Of a stretch of 64,000 nucleotides of DNA, positions 9,173 through 17,896 are shown in pieces. The notes beneath the pieces are model-generated. The model worked only from the letters and a program-made list of their open reading frames with translations. It searched no databases and was not told the DNA's origin. Location of the stretch: assembly GCF_001424485.1 (NCBI RefSeq), contig NZ_LMQC01000012.1:457012-521011 (forward strand). The letters run 5' to 3'. The number at the start of each line of letters is the position of its first letter. Positions within the stretch are counted from its first letter, which is position 1. The position numbers and the translations under genes are program-made. Source of the DNA: Modestobacter sp. Leaf380. GTDB taxonomy: Bacteria > Actinomycetota > Actinomycetes > Mycobacteriales > Geodermatophilaceae.

Positions 9173-10150
9173 GTGCCAGCGCCGCGCGACGCCGAGACCC
9201 TGGTCGCCGCTGCCCGGATGTACTACGTGGAGAACCTGTCCCAGGCCGAGGTCGCCCAGCGGGTGGGCACCAGCCGCAGCAACGTCTCCCGGATGCTGGC
9301 CGCGGCCGTCGAGCAGGGCATCGTCGAGATCCGGATCAACGACCCGGCGGGCCGGGACCGCGACCTCGAGGAGCAGCTGCGCCAGCGCTTCGACCTCCAG
9401 GCGGTGCGCGTCACCCAGCGCACCAGCCTGGGCAACCCCCAGGTCGAGGTCGGCATCCAGGCCGGACGCCACCTCGTGCACGAGCTGCGCGACGGGATGA
9501 CGGTCGCGCTGTCGTGGGGCAGCGCGCTGCAGGCCATGGTGTGGCAGACCAGCCCCGACCGCGACTACGCCGTCCACCTGGTCCAGCTGGTCGGCGGCCA
9601 GTCGGCGGTGGAGAACGAGGTCTCCGGGCACGAACTGGTCCGCGAGCTCGCCGCCCGCCTCGGGGCCACCTACCAGTACCTGCACGCCCCCGCGACGCTC
9701 ACCACGGCCGACGCCCGGGACTCCCTGGCCGGGGAGGCCTCCGTGGCCCAGGCCCTCGCCCGCGCCCGGGACGCCGACATCGCCGTCGTGGGCATCGGCG
9801 CCCCCGAGCACGGGTCCTCGGGCGCGGTCCTGGCCTCCCTGGGCCTCGATGCCGCGGACACCGCCCACCTGCGGGCCGCCCAGCCGGTCGGCGACATCGC
9901 CTCGCGCTACTTCGACCGGGACGGCCGGCCGGTGCTCGGTGCCGTGCACGACCGGGTGCTGGGCGTGACGCTGGAAGAGCTCACCGCGATCCCCACCGTC
10001 GTGGGCGTGGCCTGCGGCCGGGTCAAGACCGCCGCCGTGCTGGGTGCCCTGCGGGGCCGCCTGGTCGACGTGCTGGTCTGCGACGAGCCCCTGGCTCGCG
10101 CCGTCCTCACCCAGGACCGGGCCGGCAGCAGCACCCAGCACGTGGCCTGA
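9173..10150 (+). CDS. SorC/DeoR-family sugar-binding transcriptional regulator
   Basis: 325 residues. The N-terminal helix-turn-helix (MYYVENLSQAEVAQRVGTSR and following, about residues 17-50) is followed by a SorC sugar-binding domain (VALSWGSALQAMV, QLVGGQSAVENEV, IAVVGIGAP). Such regulators sense a phosphorylated sugar and usually control adjacent transport and catabolic genes, here most likely the PTS and perhaps the divergent dehydrogenase operon. GTG at 9173 has GAGAGG upstream. Confidence 0.9.
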   Translation: MPAPRDAETLVAAARMYYVENLSQAEVAQRVGTSRSNVSRMLAAAVEQGIVEIRINDPAGRDRDLEEQLRQRFDLQAVRVTQRTSLGNPQVEVGIQAGRHLVHELRDGMTVALSWGSALQAMVWQTSPDRDYAVHLVQLVGGQSAVENEVSGHELVRELAARLGATYQYLHAPATLTTADARDSLAGEASVAQALARARDADIAVVGIGAPEHGSSGAVLASLGLDAADTAHLRAAQPVGDIASRYFDRDGRPVLGAVHDRVLGVTLEELTAIPTVVGVACGRVKTAAVLGALRGRLVDVLVCDEPLARAVLTQDRAGSSTQHVA

Positions 10151-10163
10151 GGCTCTCCGGCGA

Positions 10164-10643
10164 TCAGCCGGTGGGCGCCACGAGCGCGGTCGCGACGGCG
10201 GCGATGCCCTCACCGCGGCCGGTCAGGCCCAGACCGTCGGTCGTCGTCGCGGTCAGCCGGACGACGGCGCCCAACGCCTCGGAGAGCACGGCCACCGCCT
10301 CGTCCCGGCGTCCGCTCATCCGCGGGGTGTTGCCGATCAGCTGGACGGCGACGTTGCCGATCTCGAAGCCGGCGGCGCGCACCAACCGGGCCGTCTCGAC
10401 GAGCAGGGTGGTCCCGGAGGCGCCGGCGTACTCCGGTCGCGAGGTGCCGAACACCCCGCCCAGGTCGCCCACCCCGGACGCCGACAGCAGCGCGTCGCAG
10501 GCGGCGTGCGCGACGACGTCGCCGTCGGAGTGCCCGGCGAGCCCGGCCGCGGCGTCGGGCCAGTGCAGACCGGCGACCCACAGCGGGTGACCCGCCTCCA
10601 GGGCGTGGACGTCGACACCGATCCCGACCAGCGGCAGCTGCAC
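10164..10643 (-). CDS. ispF: 2-C-methyl-D-erythritol 2,4-cyclodiphosphate synthase
   Basis: Non-mevalonate isoprenoid pathway enzyme that cyclises CDP-ME 2-phosphate. Metal-binding GIGVDVHAL near the start and [19 protein letters not shown] are diagnostic, with the C-terminal [17 protein letters not shown]. 159 residues from GTG 10643, where the conserved VGIGVDVH begins; the longer frame adds Arg-rich sequence without support. No Shine-Dalgarno sequence is evident. Upstream is carD, separated by a terminator. In many actinobacteria ispD sits between carD and ispF; it is absent here. Confidence 0.94.
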   Translation of the reverse strand: MQLPLVGIGVDVHALEAGHPLWVAGLHWPDAAAGLAGHSDGDVVAHAACDALLSASGVGDLGGVFGTSRPEYAGASGTTLLVETARLVRAAGFEIGNVAVQLIGNTPRMSGRRDEAVAVLSEALGAVVRLTATTTDGLGLTGRGEGIAAVATALVAPTG

Positions 10644-10680
10644 GCGGTGGAGTCTGACAGCCCGCCGGCACCCCGGACGC

Positions 10681-10718
10681 ACGACGGGCCCCCGACCGCG
10701 TGGTCGGGGGCCCGTCGT
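10681..10718 (-). terminator. Perfect 17-bp hairpin between carD and ispF
   Basis: ACGACGGGCCCCCGACC pairs with its exact complement across a 4-nt loop. It sits 17 nt beyond the carD stop on the minus strand, so carD is probably monocistronic and ispF needs its own promoter in the short interval 10644-10680. Confidence 0.85.
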
Positions 10719-10734
10719 GGGTGGTGCGGGTGGT

Positions 10735-11217
10735 TCAGCTGGCGAGGACCTCGTCGAGCAGGATCTCGGCCTTGTCCTCGTTGGTGCCCTCGGCGAGCGC
10801 GAGCTCGCTGACCAGGATCTGGCGGGCCTTGGAGAGCATGCGCTTCTCCCCGGCGGACAGACCGCGGTCCTTGTCGCGGCGCCACAGGTCGCGGACGACC
10901 TCGGCCACCTTGTTCACGTCGCCGGAGGCCAGCTTCTCGAGGTTGGCCTTGTAGCGACGCGACCAGTTGGTCGGTTCCTCGGTGTGCGGCGCGCGCAGGA
11001 CCTCGAAGACCTTGTCCAGGCCCTCCTGTCCCACGACGTCACGGACGCCCACGATCTCGGCGTTGTCCGCCGGGACTCGTACGGTGAGGTCGCCCTGGGC
11101 GACCTTGAGCACGAGGTAGGCCTTCTCGACCCCCTTCACGGTGCGCTGCTCGATCGCCTCGATGAGCGCTGCGCCGTGGTGCGGGTAGACGACGGTCTCG
11201 CCGACAGTGAAGCCCAT
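10735..11217 (-). CDS. carD: CarD-family RNA polymerase-binding transcription regulator
   Basis: 160 residues. The N-terminal Tudor-like RNAP-interaction domain ([20 protein letters not shown]) binds the beta subunit. The C-terminal helical DNA-binding domain includes [17 protein letters not shown] and [20 protein letters not shown] with the conserved Trp that stabilises open promoter complexes. ATG at 11217 is preceded by AAGGGG; the in-frame upstream extension lacks family similarity. The gene is isolated by a terminator. Regulates rRNA and housekeeping promoters genome-wide (known for the family). Confidence 0.96.
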   Translation of the reverse strand: MGFTVGETVVYPHHGAALIEAIEQRTVKGVEKAYLVLKVAQGDLTVRVPADNAEIVGVRDVVGQEGLDKVFEVLRAPHTEEPTNWSRRYKANLEKLASGDVNKVAEVVRDLWRRDKDRGLSAGEKRMLSKARQILVSELALAEGTNEDKAEILLDEVLAS

Positions 11218-11337
11218 GTGTGTGTGACCCCTTTCGCTGACCCCAGAATACCACGGGACGGGTAGGGGCGGACTGGTTGGTCCTGCCAAACATGCAGGTC
11301 AGAGGCTTGTCGCAGGTCAGACCGGGGTTGACAGGGG

Positions 11338-12207
11338 GTGGTGGGTGTGCAGGCGCAGGGTGAGCAGTCCCGTCCGGGAGCGGTCCGGGTGGCCGTCGCG
11401 ATGGCGCTGGCGACCCACCTGGGGCCCACCGTGGCGGTCACCACGGTGGCCGCGCTGCTGGCCGTCACGGCCGGCGTGGGACCCGGCCGCACCGTCCTGG
11501 TGACCGCCGCCGTCCTCGCCGGGCAGGCCTCGATCGGCTGGAGCAACGACTGGCTGGACGCCGAGCGCGACGCCGCCGTCGCCCGGGCCGACAAGCCCAC
11601 CGTGCAGGGCCTGGTCACCCCGGTGCGGTTGCGTGCGGCCGCGCTGGCGGCCGTCGTCCTCGCGGCGGTGCTCTCCCTGGCCCTGGGCGCCGCACCGGGA
11701 CTGCTCCTGCTGGGCGTGGTCGCCGGCGGCTGGGCCTACAACGCCGGGCTCAAGCGCACCGCCGCCTCCCTGGTGCCCTACCTGGTCGCCTTCGGGCTGC
11801 TGCCCGCGGGCGTCGTGGCCGCCGCCCCCGGCACCCCGGCCGCACCCTGGTGGCTGGTGGCCGCCGGGGCCGCGCTGGGTGGCGCGGCCCACCTGGCCAA
11901 CGTGGCCCCCGACCTGGAGGACGACGCCGCCACCGGCGTCCGCGGCCTGCCGCACCGGCTCGGCGCCACCGTCTCGGCCCTGGTCGCCGCGGCCCTGCTC
12001 GGCGGCGCCTCTCTGGTGCTGGTGCTCGGCCCCGCCGGCCCGCCCGGCGTCGTCGGCTGGCTGGCGCTGGTCGTCGCCGTCCCGGCGCTGGCCGTGGCCG
12101 GTCTCGCCGGGACCGAGCGGTTCCGCCGGCTCGCCTTCCCCGCGGTCATGCTGCTGACCGTGGTCGACGTGGTGCTGCTCCTCGTCGGGGGCGGCAGCCT
12201 GCGCTAG
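11338..12207 (+). CDS. UbiA-family prenyltransferase (membrane)
   Basis: 289 residues, about eight membrane spans. The first Asp-rich motif NDWLDAERD (residues 70-78) and the second DLEDDAATGVRGLPHRLG bind Mg-prenyl diphosphate. The aromatic acceptor cannot be told from sequence. GTG codons at 11338, 11341 and 11347 are all possible; 11338 gives the longest frame. The TAG stop is shared base for base with the convergent photolyase stop in the palindrome CTAG (12204-12207). Confidence 0.85.
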   Translation: MVGVQAQGEQSRPGAVRVAVAMALATHLGPTVAVTTVAALLAVTAGVGPGRTVLVTAAVLAGQASIGWSNDWLDAERDAAVARADKPTVQGLVTPVRLRAAALAAVVLAAVLSLALGAAPGLLLLGVVAGGWAYNAGLKRTAASLVPYLVAFGLLPAGVVAAAPGTPAAPWWLVAAGAALGGAAHLANVAPDLEDDAATGVRGLPHRLGATVSALVAAALLGGASLVLVLGPAGPPGVVGWLALVVAVPALAVAGLAGTERFRRLAFPAVMLLTVVDVVLLLVGGGSLR

Positions 12208-13775
12208 AACGGGTCGGTGCCCCGCCGGCGCTCCTGGTCCACGACCTCCTCGCGGCCCTTGAGCCGGTCCAGTCCGGCCAGCGGACGGGCCATCCGCTGG
12301 TTGCCCGCCAGCGCCGGCCGCACCCGGTCCAGGAACCCCCAGTAGCCCGCGGTGAACGGGCAGGCGTCCTCCCCCAGCCGCTTCTTGGGGTCGTACCGAC
12401 AGCCGCCGCAGTAGTCGCTCATCCGGTCGATGTAGGCCCCGCCCGAGGCGTAGGGCTTGGTGGCCATCACCCCGCCGTCGGCGTGCTGGCTCATCCCCAC
12501 GACGTTGGGCACCATCACCCAGTCGTAGCCGTCCACGAAGAGCCGGTGGAACCAGTCGGTCATCGCCAGCGGGTCGATGCCGCGCTGCAGGGCGTAGTTG
12601 CCCAGCACCATCAACCGCGGGATGTGGTGCACCCAGCCGCGCCGCCGCAGGTCGGTGAGGACGCCGGACAGGCACGCGGCGTCGACGTCGGTGGTGTCCA
12701 GCTCGGCCAGCCAGTCCGGCACCGGCTGGTGCGCGGACAGCGCATTGCCGTGCCGGTAGTCCCGGCCCAGGAACCAGTAGAGGTGCCACACGTAGTCCCG
12801 CCAGCCCATCACCTGGCGGACGAAGCCCTCGACGGAGTTCAGCGGCAGACCGGCACCCGGCGCCCGGTAGGCGGCCTCGGCGCGGTGCACGACCTCCAGC
12901 GGGTCCACCAGGCCCAGGTTCATCGGCGCGGACAGCAGCGAGTGCGCCAGCCACGGCTCCTCCGCCAGCATCGCGTCCTCGTGCGGGCCGAAGACCCCGA
13001 GCCGGTGGTCCAGGAAGTCCCGCAGCCGGTGGAGCGTCTCCCGGCGGGTGACCGGGAACAGCCGCGGGCCGTCGTCCCCGACGAAGGAGACGTCGCCGTC
13101 GGCCTCCCAGCGGTCCAGGTCGGCGCGGACCTGCTCGTCGATCTCGTCCTCCACCGGGATCCACGGCGCCGGCGCCGGCGACCGGCCGTCGGCGGGCGGG
13201 GGCTCGCGGTTGTCGGCGTCGAGGTTCCAGCGGCCGCCGACCGGCTCGGCGCCGTCCATCAGGACGTCGTGACGGCGGCGGGCGTCGCGGTAGAAGTCCT
13301 CCATCAGCAGCGACCGGCCCCGGCGGCCGTTGGACCGGCCACCGGCCCAGCGCACGAAGTCGGCCTGGGTGGTGACGAAGCCGCGCGCGGCCAGCACCTG
13401 GACGTCGTCGCGGCCCAGCACGAAGTCGCGCCCGCCCCAGGTCGTCGGCGCACAGACCGACAGCGGGCCCTCGACCTGGTCCAGGGCCTGCGCGTAGGTG
13501 TCGGTCTGCAGGAAGACCGCCTGGTCGCCGAGCTCGGCGGCCCGGTGCCGCAGTGCCGACAGCACCAGGTGCGCCTTCTGCCGGTGGAACCGCCGACGCC
13601 GGAACACCGCCCGGGACTCCACCAGGAGCACCGGCTGGTGCGGGTCGTCCAGGAAGTGGGGTCCCAGCTGGTCGGCGAACAGCCACCGCCGGGTCCCCGG
13701 CGCCCGCTCCGGGAAGTCCGCCGTCGCCGGGTCGTCCACGGCGTCGGTCCTGCTGTCCTGCACGTGCTCGGCCAC
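12204..13775 (-). CDS. Iron-sulfur photolyase/cryptochrome-related protein (FeS-BCP, PhrB/CryB type)
   Basis: 523 residues in the deoxyribodipyrimidine photolyase-related group, FAD enzymes that repair UV photoproducts, in known cases (6-4) lesions. It begins WLFADQLGPHFLDD and has HLYWFLGRDYRHGNAL and YDWVMVPNVVGMSQHAD. Four Cys, at 368, 456, 459 and 472, have spacings 88/3/13, identical to the cluster ligands I recall for Agrobacterium PhrB (350, 438, 441, 454), so a 4Fe-4S cluster is expected. GTG at 13775 follows GGAGGTGA; the longer upstream frame overlaps the divergent lipoprotein gene and is rejected. Confidence 0.9.
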   Translation of the reverse strand: MAEHVQDSRTDAVDDPATADFPERAPGTRRWLFADQLGPHFLDDPHQPVLLVESRAVFRRRRFHRQKAHLVLSALRHRAAELGDQAVFLQTDTYAQALDQVEGPLSVCAPTTWGGRDFVLGRDDVQVLAARGFVTTQADFVRWAGGRSNGRRGRSLLMEDFYRDARRRHDVLMDGAEPVGGRWNLDADNREPPPADGRSPAPAPWIPVEDEIDEQVRADLDRWEADGDVSFVGDDGPRLFPVTRRETLHRLRDFLDHRLGVFGPHEDAMLAEEPWLAHSLLSAPMNLGLVDPLEVVHRAEAAYRAPGAGLPLNSVEGFVRQVMGWRDYVWHLYWFLGRDYRHGNALSAHQPVPDWLAELDTTDVDAACLSGVLTDLRRRGWVHHIPRLMVLGNYALQRGIDPLAMTDWFHRLFVDGYDWVMVPNVVGMSQHADGGVMATKPYASGGAYIDRMSDYCGGCRYDPKKRLGEDACPFTAGYWGFLDRVRPALAGNQRMARPLAGLDRLKGREEVVDQERRRGTDPF

Positions 13776-13875
13776 ACGCCTCACCTCCCCGCGCGCATCG
13801 TGGGCAGACCGATAGTCTTGACGCGACTCGAGCCGCCGACGTCCGGCTGCCGTGAGCCCCTGGAGGTCCCCCGCC

Positions 13876-14421
13876 GTGAACCGCGTCCTGCGCGCCGTAA
13901 CGACCGGTGTGCTCGTGCTGTCCCCCGCGGTCCTCTCGGCGTGCAGCGCCGGCCAGGTCGCCCAGACGGCCACCCAGGACCGCGACATCCGCGGTGGGCA
14001 GGCCAACGTGGGTGACATTCACCTGCGGACGGCGAGCACCGCCTACCCGCAGTCGGGCCTGTACGAGTCCGGCGGCGACGCCCGGCTGCTCGTCGCGATC
14101 GCCAACTCCGGCACCGCCGACGACGTGCTCACCGACATCTCCGGCGAGGGCTTCGAGTCCGTCGAGATCGTCGACCCCACCTCCGAGGAGGAGGCGCCCA
14201 CCGAGATCACCGTCCCGGCCGGGCAGAACGTCTACGTCGGCGAGGGCGGGCCCACCGTCACCCTGGTCGGGCTGACCGAGGAGCTCACCCCCGGCCAGTC
14301 GCTCGAGGTCACGATGACCTTCCAGGACGCCGGTGAGGTCACCCTGCCCGTGCTCATCGGCACCCCGTCGCTGGACCTGCCCCGCGGCGAGGGCTTCGAC
14401 TTCCACGGCGGCGAGGAGTAA
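13876..14421 (+). CDS. LpqE-like lipoprotein
   Basis: 181 residues. Signal peptide with hydrophobic core and lipobox LSAC (Cys at about 23), so exported and lipid-anchored. The mature part is a beta-rich domain (VGDIHLRTASTAYPQ, LVAIANSGTADDVLTDISG, ITVPAGQNVYVGEGGPTV) like the DUF461/PCu(A)C-type fold but without an obvious Met/His copper site. Gene order with radA and disA matches M. tuberculosis lpqE. GTG at 13876 has GGAGG 9 nt upstream. Function unknown. Confidence 0.8.
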   Translation: MNRVLRAVTTGVLVLSPAVLSACSAGQVAQTATQDRDIRGGQANVGDIHLRTASTAYPQSGLYESGGDARLLVAIANSGTADDVLTDISGEGFESVEIVDPTSEEEAPTEITVPAGQNVYVGEGGPTVTLVGLTEELTPGQSLEVTMTFQDAGEVTLPVLIGTPSLDLPRGEGFDFHGGEE

Positions 14422-14467
14422 CCCTCCCTCCACCGGTTCTGTCGTACCCCGGGGGCACGATGTCCCC

Positions 14468-15832
14468 GTGCCGCCGACGACCGTGAAGTCCCGCCCCGCC
14501 CACCGGTGCACCGAGTGCGGTTTCGCCTCGGCCAAGTGGGTCGGGCGCTGCCCGGAGTGCCAGGCCTGGGGCACGCTGTCCGAGGTCGGCGGGGTCGCCA
14601 CCTCCGGCTTGCGAGCGGTGTCCGCCGGCCCGGTGACCAGCCGGGCCCGCCCCATCGCACAGGTCGAGCTGGCCGGCGCCCGGGCGGTGCCCACCGGGAT
14701 CGACGAGTTCGACCGGGTGCTCGGCGGTGGTCTGGTGCCCGGTGCGGTGCTGCTGGTGGCCGGTGAGCCCGGGGTGGGCAAGTCCACCCTGCTGCTCGAG
14801 GTCGCCCACCGCGTCGCGGCCGGCAACGGCCCGACGCTGGTGGTCTCCGGCGAGGAGTCCGCCGCCCAGGTGCGGCTGCGGGCCGAACGGATCGGCGCCC
14901 TGCACGACGACCTGTACCTCGCGGCGGAGACCGAGCTGTCGGCGGTCCTCTCCCACGTGGAGGACGTCAACCCCACGCTGCTGGTGCTGGACTCGGTGCA
15001 GACCGTCCGCTCCCCCGCCGTCGACGGCACCGACGGCGGCGCCACCCAGGTGCGCGCGGTCGCCTCCGCGCTGACCGGCATCGCCAAGGCACGCGGGATG
15101 ACGGTGATCCTGGTCGGGCACGTCACCAAGGACGGCGCCATCGCCGGGCCGCGGGCCCTGGAGCACCTGGTGGACGTGGTGATCAGCTTCGACGGCGAGC
15201 GGCACTCGACGCTCCGGATGGTCCGGGCTACCAAGAACCGGTTCGGCCCGGCCGACGAGATCGGCTGCTTCGAGATCGGCGACGCCGGTGTCGTCGGGGT
15301 CCCCGACCCCTCCCACCTGTTCGTCTCCAAGCGGTCCGCCCCGGTGGCCGGCAGCAGCGTCACCGTGACGATGGAGGGCAGTCGACCGCTGCTGGCCGAG
15401 GTGCAGTCCCTCGTCGCGCCGTCGGGGGGCGGGTCGCCCCGGCGGGCGGTCAGCGGCCTGGACCCCCAGCGGGTCGCGATGATCAACGCCGTGGTCGAGC
15501 GGCGGGGCGGGGTCCGGCTGGCCGACGCCGACGTGTTCGCCGCCTCGGTCGGCGGGGTGAAGATCACCGAGCCCGCCGCCGACATGGCCCTGGCCCTCGC
15601 CATCGCCTCCGCCGCCAAGGACCGCCCGCTGCCCAACGGCATCGTGGCCCTGGGCGAGGTCGGGCTGTCCGGGGAGATCCGACGGGTCGGTGGCACCGGC
15701 CGGCGGCTGGCCGAGGCCGCCCGGCAGGGCTACACCGTGGCCCTGGTCCCGCCGGACGCCGGCCAGGCGCCCCCCGGGATGCGGCTGGTCGAGGTGCCCG
15801 ACCTGGGCGCGCTCTTCGGCCGGCTCTTCTGA
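14468..15832 (+). CDS. radA: DNA repair protein RadA
   Basis: 454 residues. Zinc finger C14-x2-C17...C28-x2-C31; RecA-like ATPase with Walker A GEPGVGKST (99-107); the RadA signature KNRFG (256-260); a C-terminal Lon-protease-like domain without protease function. It drives branch migration in recombinational repair. The frame stays open well upstream, but the zinc finger sets the start at GTG 14468 (or 14483); no strong ribosome site is seen for either. Followed after 119 bp by disA on the same strand, a common pairing in which RadA modulates DisA. Confidence 0.96.
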   Translation: MPPTTVKSRPAHRCTECGFASAKWVGRCPECQAWGTLSEVGGVATSGLRAVSAGPVTSRARPIAQVELAGARAVPTGIDEFDRVLGGGLVPGAVLLVAGEPGVGKSTLLLEVAHRVAAGNGPTLVVSGEESAAQVRLRAERIGALHDDLYLAAETELSAVLSHVEDVNPTLLVLDSVQTVRSPAVDGTDGGATQVRAVASALTGIAKARGMTVILVGHVTKDGAIAGPRALEHLVDVVISFDGERHSTLRMVRATKNRFGPADEIGCFEIGDAGVVGVPDPSHLFVSKRSAPVAGSSVTVTMEGSRPLLAEVQSLVAPSGGGSPRRAVSGLDPQRVAMINAVVERRGGVRLADADVFAASVGGVKITEPAADMALALAIASAAKDRPLPNGIVALGEVGLSGEIRRVGGTGRRLAEAARQGYTVALVPPDAGQAPPGMRLVEVPDLGALFGRLF

Positions 15833-15951
15833 GGAACCGCTCCGACGCCCGGCCGGGGCCCCAGCCCCGCCCCCACCGGGACCGACGCGGCGCCCGTCCC
15901 GCAGGCGTCACCTAGACTCAGCCGACGCACCACCGAGAGCAAGGAGCGACC

Positions 15952-17037
15952 GTGCACCCCGCTGTGGACCCGGATCTCGCGCTGCGCGAGCTCCTGGGCC
16001 GGATCGCCCCGGGCACCGCGCTGCGGGACGGCCTCGAGCGGATCCTGGCCGGTCGCACCGGGGCCCTGGTCGTGCTCGGCTCGGACCGGGTGGTCGAGTC
16101 GCTGTGCACCGGTGGTTTCGCCCTGGACGTGGCCCTGTCGGCCACCCGGCTGCGCGAGCTGGCCAAGATGGACGGCGCGGTGATCGTCTCCTACGACGGC
16201 ACCCGGATCGTCCGGGCCGGCGTGCACCTGATGCCCGACCCGACCATCCCCACCGAGGAGTCGGGCACCCGGCACCGCACCGCCGAGCGGGTCGCCCTGC
16301 AGACCGGGTTCCCGGTCCTGTCGGTCAGCCAGTCGATGCACATCATCTCCGTCTACGTGGCGGGCCGGCGGTACACGCTGGAGCACCCGACGACGATCCT
16401 GGCCCGGGCGAACCAGGCCCTCGCCGCCCTGGAGCGCTACAAGCTCCGCCTGGACGAGGTCGCCAGCACGCTGTCCGCGCTGGAGATCGAGGACCTGGTG
16501 ACGGTGCGCGACGCGATGAGCGTCAGCCAGCGCCTGGAGATGGTCCGCCGCATCGCCGACGAGATCGAGGGCTTCGTCATCGAGCTCGGCACCGACGGTC
16601 GGCTGCTGGCCCTGCAGCTGGACGAGATGCTCGCCGGTGTCGAGGAGGACCGCGGCCTGCTGGTCCGCGACTACCTGCCCACCGACGGTCGGCGCACCCC
16701 TGAGGGCGAGGAGGTCCTCATCGACCTGCGCGCCCTGACTGCCACCGAGCTGCTTGACCTGTCGGCGGTGGCCCGCTGCTACGGCCTGCCGACGTCCCCG
16801 GACGCGCTGGACTCCCCGGTCAGCCCGCGGGGCTACCGGTTGCTGGCCCGGGTGCCGCGGCTGCCCGCCGGCATCATCGACCGGCTGGTCACCCACTTCG
16901 GCGGCCTGCAGAAGCTGCTGGCCGCCACCATCGAGGACCTGCTCTCCGTCGAGGGCGTCGGCGAGGCCCGCGCCCGCGGCATCCGCGAGGGGCTCTCCCG
17001 CCTCGCCGAGACCTCGATCCTCGACCGCTACAGCTGA
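15952..17037 (+). CDS. disA: Diadenylate cyclase / DNA integrity scanning protein DisA
   Basis: Makes c-di-AMP from two ATP and scans DNA for branched structures. 361 residues: DAC domain with DGA (74-76) and RHR (107-109) in [10 protein letters not shown], a helical linker, and a C-terminal helix-hairpin-helix domain ([20 protein letters not shown]). GTG at 15952 follows AAGGAG with 7-nt spacing. A TAGACT hexamer about 35 bp upstream could be its -10 box. Confidence 0.96.
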   Translation: MHPAVDPDLALRELLGRIAPGTALRDGLERILAGRTGALVVLGSDRVVESLCTGGFALDVALSATRLRELAKMDGAVIVSYDGTRIVRAGVHLMPDPTIPTEESGTRHRTAERVALQTGFPVLSVSQSMHIISVYVAGRRYTLEHPTTILARANQALAALERYKLRLDEVASTLSALEIEDLVTVRDAMSVSQRLEMVRRIADEIEGFVIELGTDGRLLALQLDEMLAGVEEDRGLLVRDYLPTDGRRTPEGEEVLIDLRALTATELLDLSAVARCYGLPTSPDALDSPVSPRGYRLLARVPRLPAGIIDRLVTHFGGLQKLLAATIEDLLSVEGVGEARARGIREGLSRLAETSILDRYS

Positions 17038-17059
17038 CCGGGCCCGTCCCGCGGGCCGG

Positions 17060-17767
17060 TCAGACCAGGGTGAAGGGCGTGGGGGCGCCGACCGCGGTGT
17101 CGACCCGACCCTGCACCTGGTAGCTCCCGGCGGCGGGGTTGACTCGCGCGGCCGTGCAACCGGGGTTGCTGGTCAGCCCGCCCCACAGGACCGGGAAGGA
17201 CACCGCCTGACCCGCCGCCAGGGTGCGGGTGTCGCTGCTGGTCTCCGGGAAGCAGTCGTTGCTGCCCCACAGCCGGGTGCCGGCGCCGTCGACGAGGACG
17301 ACCTCGCGCAGGCCGGCGTCCAGGGTGCGGGTGCACGACACCGGTGAGGTGTTGGTGACCACGAGGGTGAAGGTCGGCTTGCTGCCCACGGGCGCCTGCG
17401 CGGGCTCCGGCACCACCGTCACCGCGACCATGGCATCGCTGCAGGCCTGGCCCTCGGTGAACACCGGGGCGCCAGGGGTGGGTGCGGGGGCGGGTGCGGG
17501 CTCGGGCGTGGGCTCAGGGGTCTCCGACGGCATGGTGGGGGTCTCGACCGCGGCCAGCGAGGGCACGACCTGCTCCAGGGAGGGGGCCGCGACGGGCTCG
17601 TCCGAGCTGCTCGGCCCGGCCGCGACCGGGGTCGTCCCACCACCGCCGGCGACCGCGGACACCCCGACCCAGCCACCGCCCACGACGACGGCGAGCAGGA
17701 GCCCGATGAGCAACGCACGTCGTCGCCAGTAGACGACGGCGGGGAGCTCGCCGACCGGGTGCAGCAC
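17060..17767 (-). CDS. Membrane-anchored conserved actinobacterial protein (Rv3587c position)
   Basis: 235 residues: short cytoplasmic N-terminus, one membrane span (about residues 18-38), a Ser/Pro/Glu-rich extracellular linker with PEPTPEPAPAPAPTP, and a C-terminal beta domain with four Cys (CSDAM, SPVSCTRT, NDCFPE, NPGCTAA) likely forming two disulfides. No enzymatic motif. The position after disA matches M. tuberculosis Rv3587c. I use GTG 17767, because a -10-like TAACGT ends 7 nt before it and no ribosome site is visible, suggesting a leaderless mRNA. Confidence 0.75.
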   Translation of the reverse strand: MLHPVGELPAVVYWRRRALLIGLLLAVVVGGGWVGVSAVAGGGGTTPVAAGPSSSDEPVAAPSLEQVVPSLAAVETPTMPSETPEPTPEPAPAPAPTPGAPVFTEGQACSDAMVAVTVVPEPAQAPVGSKPTFTLVVTNTSPVSCTRTLDAGLREVVLVDGAGTRLWGSNDCFPETSSDTRTLAAGQAVSFPVLWGGLTSNPGCTAARVNPAAGSYQVQGRVDTAVGAPTPFTLV

Positions 17768-17774
17768 GTCGGTG

Positions 17775-17780
17775 ACGTTA
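17775..17780 (-). promoter_or_regulatory. -10 box of a probable leaderless promoter
   Basis: TAACGT on the minus strand fits TANNNT and ends 7 nt before the GTG at 17767. No convincing -35 is seen. Confidence 0.4.
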
Positions 17781-17896
17781 ACCCGCGGACCGGGCCGGGC
17801 CCGAGCGGCTCGCCGGGACCCTGCTGTCTGCACGACGGTGCGGCGGTCGGGATCCACGCACTGGTGGTGTCGCCGGTCACGTGCGACCGTGCGGCC

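Noticed and set aside
13776-14018. N-terminal extension of the photolyase frame
   Set aside because: Extends into the divergent lipoprotein gene, lacks family similarity, and the start at 13775 has a strong ribosome site.
11317-15696. 1459-codon minus-strand open frame spanning several genes
   Set aside because: It is antisense to the lipoprotein and radA genes and in another frame of the photolyase; no recognisable domain outside shadows.
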